From positions 1-64,000 of the forward strand of contig JACCXN010000074.1 in the NCBI GenBank assembly GCA_013696965.1: DNA of 64,000 nucleotides, written 5' to 3'. Numbering within the stretch: the stretch's first letter is position 1; the number at the start of each line of letters is the position of its first letter. This stretch comes from Bacteroidota bacterium. Its GTDB lineage: Bacteria > Bacteroidota > Bacteroidia > JACCXN01. Below the pieces are notes generated by a model that saw nothing but the letters and a program-made list of their open reading frames with translations, was not told the DNA's origin and ran no database searches. Positions 52,649 to 60,340 of the stretch are shown here, piece by piece. The position numbers and the translations under genes were made by a program.

Positions 52649-54487
52649 TCATTTTCTGAATTTTTGCTCCAGTTCATCTAAAGGAAGGGTAATTACAGTT
52701 GGTTTTCCATCTGGAGAACTATAGGGCTTATGACATGCAAAGAGCTCATCAACTAAATTGCGCATCTCATCCTCTGAAAGATTTCTTCCTGTTTTAATTG
52801 CAATCCTTTTTGACATTGCTCTACACAGGCTGTCTTTTTTATCGAGCTTTAGTTCAGAAACATTAATTTTATAATGTTCCAGCGCACCTTCAATAATATC
52901 GCGTGCCTCACTCTCAATCACACCAGAGGGGATCCCATTTATTATGAAAGTATTATTTCCAAATTCTTGAATATCAAAACCAATAGATTGAATATCTGGT
53001 AATAATTCTATAATTAGTTGTGCATCCTTAACTGGAAATTCAAAAGAAATAGGAAAAAGAACTTGTTGACTGTATCCTTTTGATTGGTCAATAGAGTTGT
53101 AAAAATGTTCAAAAAGCACCCTTTCATGTGCTCGTTGCTGATTAATTATTACCAACCCTGATTTTATGGTTGTAATAATATAAGTTCTTTGAAGTTGATA
53201 ATAAAGCGGCTTTTCGCTTGTTTTCTTTTCCCACTTAGGATTTAACTCCTGCTGAAGATGTTCTTCTTCAGAATTTTTTTCAGTTAAATCCGATTTAGTG
53301 TTAAAATCATTTGTATAAAGCTGCTCCCAATTGCTTAGATTGTTTTTTTGCAAAGTTTGAACGGGAGTGGATTTTTCTGAATCGAAAGGATTAAAATTGG
53401 GATTAACCTTAATTCCAGGCATTTTTGCATCCTTATCCCGGAATGAAAGAGGTAAATTAAAATTACCTTCTTGGTCAAAGTCTAGGGTAGGGGTGATATG
53501 ATACTTTCCAAGTGCCTGGCGAACTGAAGATCTAATTATTGCATAAATGGATTTTTCATCTTCAAATTTTATTTCCGTTTTTGTTGGGTGAATATTTATA
53601 TCTATGGTTGATGGATTAATGTCAAGCATGAGAAAATATGCGGCAAATGTTCCGGAAGCTATAAATTCTTCAAAAGCAGTTTGAACTGCATGGTGAAGAT
53701 ATGGACTTTTTATAAATCTTTCATTTACAAAGAAATATTGATCACCTCGAATTCTTTTTGCAAACTCAGGTTTACCAACAAAGCCCCTTATTTTCACTAT
53801 TTCAGTATCTTCTTCCACAGGAACAAGTTTTTCATTGTAATTGTTTCCAAAAATAGCTGAAACTCGTTGTCTTAAATTACTCTTTTCCAACATGAAAACT
53901 TCCTGGTCATTGTTGTAAAAAGAAAAAGAAATATGAGGATTTGGCAACGCTACACGTTGAAACTCCTCAATAATATGGCGTGTTTCAACAGCATTTGATT
54001 TTAGAAAATTTCTGCGTGCAGGTACATTGTAAAAAAGGTTTTTGATGCAAACTGAAGTTCCCGTGGAACTTTGTACAGGCTCATGTTTTATTAGTTCAGA
54101 ACCCTCAATCTCAATTAAAGTACCCAAATCCTCACCTTCTTTTTTTGTCTTTAATTCCACTTGCGCAATTGCAGCAATTGAGGCCATAGCCTCTCCTCGA
54201 AAACCCATAGTTCGTATGGAAAATAAATCATCTGCTTTACGGATTTTAGAGGTAGCATGACGTTCAAAACACATCCTTGCATCAGTTTCGGACATCCCAC
54301 TGCCATTGTCAATTACTTGGATCAGGGTTTTTCCCGCATCCCTAATTATTAGTTTGATGGATAGAGCACCTGAGTCAATTGCATTTTCCAACAATTCTTT
54401 CACAGCCGAAGCAGGCCGTTGAACAACTTCTCCGGCAGCAATTTGATTCGCAACTGAATCAGGAAGTAATTGTATTATATCGGCCAT
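52649..54487 (-). CDS. mutL: DNA mismatch repair protein MutL
   Basis: A 612-residue MutL. The GHKL ATPase domain (1-330) has I-A-A-G-E-V-V-Q-R-P near 16-25, L-L-E-N-A-I-D-S-G-A near 32-41, D-N-G-S-G-M near 60-65 and G-F-R-G-E-A near 95-100. A variable linker (about 335-425) leads to the C-terminal dimerisation/endonuclease domain. There the DQHA-x2-E-x4-E motif reads N449-Q-Q-R-A-H-E455-R-V-L-F-E460, with the first Asp changed to Asn. F-A-C-H-K-P-Y-S-S-P-D-G-K-P-T lies near the end. It couples MutS recognition to strand removal. It is in an operon with the rhomboid genes. Confidence 0.95.
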   Translation of the reverse strand: MADIIQLLPDSVANQIAAGEVVQRPASAVKELLENAIDSGALSIKLIIRDAGKTLIQVIDNGSGMSETDARMCFERHATSKIRKADDLFSIRTMGFRGEAMASIAAIAQVELKTKKEGEDLGTLIEIEGSELIKHEPVQSSTGTSVCIKNLFYNVPARRNFLKSNAVETRHIIEEFQRVALPNPHISFSFYNNDQEVFMLEKSNLRQRVSAIFGNNYNEKLVPVEEDTEIVKIRGFVGKPEFAKRIRGDQYFFVNERFIKSPYLHHAVQTAFEEFIASGTFAAYFLMLDINPSTIDINIHPTKTEIKFEDEKSIYAIIRSSVRQALGKYHITPTLDFDQEGNFNLPLSFRDKDAKMPGIKVNPNFNPFDSEKSTPVQTLQKNNLSNWEQLYTNDFNTKSDLTEKNSEEEHLQQELNPKWEKKTSEKPLYYQLQRTYIITTIKSGLVIINQQRAHERVLFEHFYNSIDQSKGYSQQVLFPISFEFPVKDAQLIIELLPDIQSIGFDIQEFGNNTFIINGIPSGVIESEARDIIEGALEHYKINVSELKLDKKDSLCRAMSKRIAIKTGRNLSEDEMRNLVDELFACHKPYSSPDGKPTVITLPLDELEQKFRK

Positions 54488-54601
54488 TTAAATTTTCTCA
54501 AATATTGAATTAGTAAAGTTGAAATTAAGAGTTTTATCGTTTAGGTTTTACCTAAATTAGTATTTCACTGCGAATTTTAATTACAGGAAAAATAGCAATT
54601 T

Positions 54602-54898
54602 TTATTTAAAGAGGTACCAAAGAACAATGACAATAAGAAAAACAATAACAATTATCCTAAGGTTATAATTACTTACACTCTTAGCATAAGTTTTACGGCC
54701 CCAGCGCTCTTTTAATTTTTCTTTGAAGATATCAGAAGAATGTTCGCCTGTTTTTTTTTCGGAATTTTGAAGTTCATTTTTTATTGTTTCATATCTTTTT
54801 TTCATTTGTTCATTTGCCTCATTGTAATATAAAGGCTTGTATTCAAACTCTTTATGTTTAGCCTGTTTGAATAATGATGGAAGTTTTGGCGTTAACAT
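54602..54898 (-). CDS. small tail-anchored protein of unknown function
   Basis: A 98-residue protein with a polar, basic N-terminal three quarters (P-S-L-F-K-Q-A-K-H-K-E-F-E-Y-K-P; I-F-K-E-K-L-K-E-R-W-G-R-K) and a single C-terminal hydrophobic helix (about 78-97, I-I-V-I-V-F-L-I-V-I-V-L-W-Y-L). A small protein of this layout is common beside mutL in Bacteroidota and is often mislabelled in databases as a riboflavin synthase subunit, which it does not resemble. Its likely position is the inner membrane, facing the cytoplasm. It is the first gene of the mutL operon, preceded by a good promoter. Confidence 0.75.
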   Translation of the reverse strand: MLTPKLPSLFKQAKHKEFEYKPLYYNEANEQMKKRYETIKNELQNSEKKTGEHSSDIFKEKLKERWGRKTYAKSVSNYNLRIIVIVFLIVIVLWYLFK

Positions 54899-54917
54899 GT
54901 CTAAAAATTAAAGTTTA

Positions 54918-54946
54918 CAAAAATAGCTTTTATTCTTTCATTCCAA
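54918..54946 (-). promoter_or_regulatory. promoter of the small protein-mutL-rhomboid-sua5 operon
   Basis: On the minus strand, TTG (54946-54944), an 18-base spacer and TATTTTTG (54925-54918) match the TTG-N19-TAnnTTTG promoter with a spacer one base short. The -7 element ends 19 bases before the ATG at 54898. Confidence 0.45.
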
Positions 54947-55141
54947 AACCTGATTTACCTTTAGAATTATTTAAAAAAAACAATTTTTTCATTTAAGAAT
55001 ATAAACGAATTTACCTCGTTAATATTCTAATCCTAAACAATAATAAAATCAACTCCTTGCTGTTAATAAATAGCTTTTTGTTTCGAAAAACATCGCTGTT
55101 TAAATCCTAACTTTAACCCTGTTAACATTTTATTTAATTCA

Positions 55142-58102
55142 ATGAGGCTTTCCATACATTTATTATTTGCAGGTTTACTTCTATTAGTTTCAAATTTTGT
55201 ACCGTTTGCCCCCTTAAGTTTTTCTTTAGCTTATGGCCAGCAACCGCCAAATTATCTTCAAAATCCACATTGGGCAGATTCAGTCTTTAAAAAGCTTACT
55301 CCCGATGAACGTATAGCCCAACTCTTTATGGTTGCTGCTTATTCAAACAAAGACCAAAAACATGTTGAGGAAATTGTTGATTTGGTTAATAAATATAAAA
55401 TAGGTGGTTTGATATTTTTCCAGGGAGGCCCGCTAAGGCAAGCACATCTAACTAATTATTATCAAAGCCTTGCTAAAGTACCTTTAATGATTTCTATTGA
55501 TGGTGAATGGGGATTAGCTATGCGATTAGACAGTACTGTGCAATTTCCAAAACAAATGACTCTTGGAGCTATTCAGAATGATTCACTTATTTATCAAATG
55601 GGTGCTGAAATTGCCAACCATTGCAAGAGAATTGGGATACATGTAAATCTTGCCCCTGTTGTTGACGTTAATAATAACCCTGCAAACCCAGTAATTGGAA
55701 ACCGTGCTTTCGGAGAAAATAAATACAATGTTGCCAGAAAAGGAATAGCTTATATGAAAGGTATGCAGGATAATGGTGTAATGGCAAATGCAAAACATTT
55801 TCCCGGGCATGGAGATACCGATAGTGATTCACATAAAACATTACCATTAATTTCGCATTCTCGCCAACGAATGGATTCCATTGAATTGTATCCTTTTAAA
55901 GAATTAATTGACAATGGATTGGGCAGTATGATGGTTGCTCATTTGTATATCCCAGCCTATGATGCCACAAAAGACATTGCTACTACTCTTTCAAAAGTTG
56001 TTGTTACTGACTTACTTCAGAACCAGTATGGCTTTAAGGGCTTAATATTCACCGATGCCCTAAATATGAAAGGCGTAAGTAAATTTTTTCCACCAGGAAT
56101 AGTCGATGTAAAAGCTCTTCTTGCTGGCAATGATGTTTTGTTATTTGCAGAGGATGTGCCTACTGCAATTTTTGAAATAAAAAAATCAATCGAAAGGGGA
56201 GAGATAACACAATCTGAAATAGATTTAAAATGCATGAAAATTCTTATGGCAAAGCAATGGTGCGGCCTGAATAAGTATCAGCCCGTACAAATTAAAAAAC
56301 TTTATGAGGATTTAAATTCAGTTAGTTCAGAGCTTATTAATAGAAAGTTAACAGAAGCTTCCCTTACAGTATTAAACAATAAAAACAACCTGTTGCCTTT
56401 AATGAATCTGGATACACTAAAAATTGCATCCTTGCTAATTGGATCAAATCAAGCAAATGCTTTTCAACAAACGCTCGAACTTTATACTCAAGTTGATCAT
56501 TATTTTATCGATAAAGAAGCGACAATTGATAAAATAAATTCAAAACTTGATCAGCTAAATGATTATAATTTAGTGATAATTAGTGTTACTGGAACAAACA
56601 ACAACCGGAATAAAAACTATGGTATTAATAATGTTACAATTGATCTTATTAATAGGCTTTCCAATAGAGTTAAAACAATCGTACACTTACCCGCAAATCC
56701 ATATTCACTTACAAAAATTGAGGGCATAGAAAAGGTTGATGCCTTAATAATGGCCTATGAGGATAATGAATGGAGCAAAAATTATTCAGCTCAACTTATT
56801 TTTGGTGGGATTGCTGCCACAGGGAAACTTCCTGTTACTGCCTCAAAATTGTATGTGGAGGGTATGGGGCATAACACTATTAAAACCAGATTTAAATATA
56901 CAATTCCTGAAGAAATGTTTATTAAATCAAAGCAGTTCAATAAAATTGATTCCATTGCTTATTATGGTATTAGCCAAAATGCTTATCCAGGATGTCAGAT
57001 ATTAGTTGCGAAATCAGGGAATGTTATTTACAATAAATCTTTTGGATACCATACTTACGAAAACAAAATCAAAGTAAAAAATTCTGATATTTATGATTTA
57101 GCTTCCATTACTAAAATTGCAGCATCAGTGCCCGGGATTATGAAATTGCAGGATGAAAATTTAATTACCTTGGATGATAAACTTTGCGATTTTTTACCAT
57201 CAGTTGATAGCTGCAATAAAAACTCTGCTTCTTTACGCAATATCCTTACTCATCAAGCTGGGTTTAGAGATTGGATACCTTTTTACCTTAAAACAATTAA
57301 CAAGGGGGTTTATAAACCGGGTGTTTATAACAAAGAGAAATCTGAGGAATTCCCTTTTAGAGTGGCTGAAAACCTTTATATACACAAGGATTATCCTGAT
57401 AGTATTATGAGTAGAGTAATTAATTCACCTGTTGCAGAAAAAGTTGAATATAAATACAGTGACCTGGGGTATTATTTAGTTAAGGAAATAATAGAAAGGT
57501 ATACTTATATGCCTCTTGAAATTTTTTCTCAAAAAACATTTTATGGACCCTTGGGAATGACAACTACAACATACCGGCCTCGCGAAAGGTTTCCTTTAAA
57601 CAGAATTGTTCCAACTGAATATGATTTAGCCTTTCGTAAGCAACTCATTCATGGTGATGTTCACGATCAGGGAGCAGCTATGCTTGGTGGAGTTGCAGGG
57701 CATGCTGGATTGTTTTCTAATGCCAACGATCTTGCAAAATTAATGCAAATGTATATGCAATTTGGCGAATATGGAGGTATCAGGTATTTTAGAAAGGAAA
57801 TTATTCAGGAATATATTAAATGCCAGTTTTGTGAAAATGAAAACCGAAGAGGAATTGGATTTGATAAACCTGAAATGAATTACAATAAAATAGGTCCAAC
57901 ATGTAAATGTGTTTCAGATATGAGTTTCGGACATACCGGGTTTACGGGAACAATGGCCTGGGCTGATCCTGAAAACGAATTAATTTTTATCTTTCTTTCC
58001 AATAGAGTATATCCTGATGCAGAAAATAAAAAACTTGTTAGCCTTGGTATTCGTACTCAAATTCAAAATGCAATCCATGAGGCGCTAAAGATCAATAATT
58101 AA
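55142..58102 (+). CDS. GH3 beta-N-acetylhexosaminidase-like / beta-lactamase-fold serine hydrolase fusion
   Basis: A 986-residue secreted protein. After a signal peptide (ending near Y-G-Q-Q, residue 34) comes a GH3 domain (about 45-375), with K-H-F-P-G-H-G-D-T (218-226) and its D-S-H (Asp229, His231) dyad, as in NagZ, and the nucleophile Asp305 in F-T-D-A-L-N-M-K-G. A GH3 C-terminal domain occupies about 395-570. From 600 to the end is a class-C beta-lactamase/DD-peptidase-like domain: S655-I-T-K658 (SxxK), Y-S-D in the YxN position, and H-T-G near the end. It probably trims peptidoglycan sugars and acts on peptides or esters in the periplasm. It is monocistronic. Confidence 0.9.
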   Translation: MRLSIHLLFAGLLLLVSNFVPFAPLSFSLAYGQQPPNYLQNPHWADSVFKKLTPDERIAQLFMVAAYSNKDQKHVEEIVDLVNKYKIGGLIFFQGGPLRQAHLTNYYQSLAKVPLMISIDGEWGLAMRLDSTVQFPKQMTLGAIQNDSLIYQMGAEIANHCKRIGIHVNLAPVVDVNNNPANPVIGNRAFGENKYNVARKGIAYMKGMQDNGVMANAKHFPGHGDTDSDSHKTLPLISHSRQRMDSIELYPFKELIDNGLGSMMVAHLYIPAYDATKDIATTLSKVVVTDLLQNQYGFKGLIFTDALNMKGVSKFFPPGIVDVKALLAGNDVLLFAEDVPTAIFEIKKSIERGEITQSEIDLKCMKILMAKQWCGLNKYQPVQIKKLYEDLNSVSSELINRKLTEASLTVLNNKNNLLPLMNLDTLKIASLLIGSNQANAFQQTLELYTQVDHYFIDKEATIDKINSKLDQLNDYNLVIISVTGTNNNRNKNYGINNVTIDLINRLSNRVKTIVHLPANPYSLTKIEGIEKVDALIMAYEDNEWSKNYSAQLIFGGIAATGKLPVTASKLYVEGMGHNTIKTRFKYTIPEEMFIKSKQFNKIDSIAYYGISQNAYPGCQILVAKSGNVIYNKSFGYHTYENKIKVKNSDIYDLASITKIAASVPGIMKLQDENLITLDDKLCDFLPSVDSCNKNSASLRNILTHQAGFRDWIPFYLKTINKGVYKPGVYNKEKSEEFPFRVAENLYIHKDYPDSIMSRVINSPVAEKVEYKYSDLGYYLVKEIIERYTYMPLEIFSQKTFYGPLGMTTTTYRPRERFPLNRIVPTEYDLAFRKQLIHGDVHDQGAAMLGGVAGHAGLFSNANDLAKLMQMYMQFGEYGGIRYFRKEIIQEYIKCQFCENENRRGIGFDKPEMNYNKIGPTCKCVSDMSFGHTGFTGTMAWADPENELIFIFLSNRVYPDAENKKLVSLGIRTQIQNAIHEALKINN

Positions 58103-58210
58103 TTTCCGAGATTTTTTTCTCTCTTTTTTTTTTCTTATTACAATAAAAATAGTTTCGATTAATATTTATTGTTTTTTTGAAAAGTTGGTAGAATATTTAA
58201 AACTATTCCT

Positions 58211-58647
58211 ATTTATTTTCTTCAAATAAACCTTTGTACAATAAGGTGATTTTCATGCTTATTTTAATTTACCCTGCCAAATGAAAATGGGAAACATTAT
58301 TTTCATTCAAATAAACCTTTGTACAACAAGATGATTTTCATGCCTACTTTATAATACATTGCCAAAGGTAAATGGGAAACATTATTTTCTTTCAAATAAA
58401 CCTATGTACAATAAGATGATTTTCATGCTTACTTTACAATACCTTGCCAAAGATAAATGGGAAACATTATTTTCTTTCAAATAAACCTTTGTACAACTAA
58501 ATGATTTTCATGCTTACTTTACAATACCTTGCCAAAGGTAAATGGGAAATATTATTTTTTTTCAAATAAACCTTTGTACAACAAGGTGACTTCCATGCCA
58601 CCTCTTCCAGAACTTGCCAAACGTAAATGAGAAACATTAATATCATA
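58211..58647 (-). repeat. 85-bp tandem array derived from the 3' end of the PorP/SprF gene
   Basis: Five units begin at 58223, 58308, 58393, 58478 and 58563 (marker CAAATAAACC), an exact 85-base period. The last unit is inside the PorP/SprF-like gene and encodes its C-terminus. The other four are downstream of its stop. Translated on the minus strand, each reads like that C-terminus: for example the unit at 58308 gives N-N-V-S-H-L-P-L-A then K-I-I-L-L-Y-K-G-L-F-E, against I-N-V-S-H-L-R-L-A then E-V-T-L-L-Y-K-G-L-F-E in the gene. Two units have an internal stop. Because 85 is not a multiple of three, no frame runs through the array. The rest of 58103-58210 is T-rich spacer. Confidence 0.9.
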
Positions 58648-59562
58648 GCTAAAGCCAACAGAAAAATTATTTTTAAAATCGAATCTGCTAGCTAAAGCAA
58701 TTGCATCACCAACCCTATAAAAACCACCAAGATATAAAGCAGAGGAAGTTCTTAAACCAGTATATTTTGAATCAACTCCCAAAACATATTTTACCATTGC
58801 TCCTGCATTTATTTCATAAAATGGACCTTGTTTGGCAAGCATTAGCGCTGGAAGAATTGATGTATTGGTGTTTTCCAGGACTATTTCACTACCTCCATGT
58901 ACTATTATTTTTGTAAGTACTCGGTCACTGCTTCCATAAAAGGATTGGGGTGGATTATTTATATGAGATACGGAAATACCAGAATTAAATTTTAAATTTT
59001 TATCCCTCCTTACAAAATTCCAAAACAATCCTCCTGAAAGGTCAATAAAGGCAAAATTTAGAGCAGATAAATTTTCATTAGGATTTCGGTTTACATCATA
59101 ATTATCTCCGTCAAATTGATTATCCCATTTTAAACCTGAAAGATTTACGCTTTTTTGACCCATTCCACTTTGTATTCCAGCACCCAAAGTGTTTTCCTTA
59201 TTCATTTTTATATGATAGGAAAGAGAAAGTGATCCCATACTAGTTCCCATTTTGGATTCACCTGCCTTATCACTATAAAAAGATACACCCAAACCCAAAG
59301 CATTATTTTTGGATTTGCCTACTTTGATTTTAGAATCAAATAATGCATAAATTGTTTTATAAGGAGTTCCAACACTCCCCCATTGGTCTTTGTAATGTGA
59401 CATAAAACGATAATCTTCTCTGAAAGCTCCTATAGTAGCGGGGTTATAGGTTTGGCTTGCTATTTCAAACTGAGAGAAATGAATATCTTGGGCATTTGAA
59501 TCTATTTTGAATAGCATACAACCAATTGCTATTGCAATAAAGCACGTAAATTTTTTTTTCAT
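58552..59562 (-). CDS. PorP/SprF-family type IX secretion outer-membrane protein
   Basis: A 336-residue protein. The signal peptide ends near S-N-A-Q-D (residue 25). The PorP/SprF domain begins I-H-F-S-Q-F-E-I-A-S-Q-T-Y-N-P-A-T-I-G and continues Y-R-F-M-S-H-Y-K-D-Q-W with alternating beta strands (L-G-L-G-V-S-F-Y-S-D-K-A-G) to the final strand S-H-L-R-L-A ... M-E-V-T-L-L-Y. PorP/SprF proteins assist export or surface attachment of type-B-CTD cargo and are usually encoded next to it. Here that cargo is the 60341 gene, upstream on the same strand across 778 bases. Its 3' end is the source of an 85-bp array. Confidence 0.92.
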   Translation of the reverse strand: MKKKFTCFIAIAIGCMLFKIDSNAQDIHFSQFEIASQTYNPATIGAFREDYRFMSHYKDQWGSVGTPYKTIYALFDSKIKVGKSKNNALGLGVSFYSDKAGESKMGTSMGSLSLSYHIKMNKENTLGAGIQSGMGQKSVNLSGLKWDNQFDGDNYDVNRNPNENLSALNFAFIDLSGGLFWNFVRRDKNLKFNSGISVSHINNPPQSFYGSSDRVLTKIIVHGGSEIVLENTNTSILPALMLAKQGPFYEINAGAMVKYVLGVDSKYTGLRTSSALYLGGFYRVGDAIALASRFDFKNNFSVGFSYDINVSHLRLASSGRGGMEVTLLYKGLFEKK

Positions 59563-60340
59563 GAAATTTATATTTATATTTATTTATGAATTATTAGTCA
59601 TAATTGAATTGTGTTTTTTGATCAAATAATTTATTTTACAGCCTTTTTATTATGGCAAAAACAATTGATTTGCCCTTCATCTTTTATTATTCAATTTAAT
59701 TACCATTCCCTTAATTTCTTTTTTCGCTTTTACTATTTCTTCACATTTCACTGGTTTTTTAGGTCATTTCATTAATTTTGCAAATTTTATTTATTACTGC
59801 AATTCAAAATTCTCGTGAATTTTTTTCTACATTCAGTGAAATATCCTTGAATACTCCCATATTCTTGAGGCCATTTTAAATTTATATTCCTTATTATTCT
59901 AAATTAATATCTTGATTAAATGGGAGGAAAATTGAATTTTTCCTTGATTTATAGCAATTAACTATAAATGCAAAGAGGAATAATAATAGAAAACAAAGGT
60001 GTTATAGTAAAATCACAAAGACAACTCATCATATTTAATGTTAACTAATGGTATTTACCACGTGAAAACTAATAAGATGGTTTGGGGTTAATTAAAGAAA
60101 GCAATCGTTCTTTGAGTTTTAGGGCCTTAATTTTTTTAATAGGAGGAAATAACTCTTGTTTCCCTTTGAAGTGAGATAAAAGTTAATTTGCAATTTTTGA
60201 TTCCTAGGGTTTGATTAATGCGAACTGTTCATGTTTTTTTGACTTGTACCTAAATGATCCTTACCCTTACATTAAATGGAATAGAGTAAATATTTCTTTT
60301 GTTCCAATTCAATGGAAAATAATTTTATTGAATATTCCAC
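59563..60340. other. 778-base intergenic stretch with no recognised gene
   Basis: AT-rich spacer between the type-B-CTD gene and the PorP/SprF gene, both on the minus strand. I found no reading frame with family motifs, no tandem repeat and no strong hairpin; the short near-palindrome GGAAAATTGAATTTTTCC (about 59932-59949) is the only dyad noticed. It probably contains the PorP promoter, but no clear TAnnTTTG site stood out. Confidence 0.3.

Noticed and set aside
58211-58647. 85-bp array considered as a CRISPR array
   Set aside because: Adjacent units are similar over their full length with no variable spacers, and they match the end of the neighbouring gene.
59563-60340. Search for a small RNA or hidden gene in the 778-base gap
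   Set aside because: No family motif, promoter-terminator pair or stable dyad was convincing by eye; only a short imperfect palindrome near 59932 was seen.
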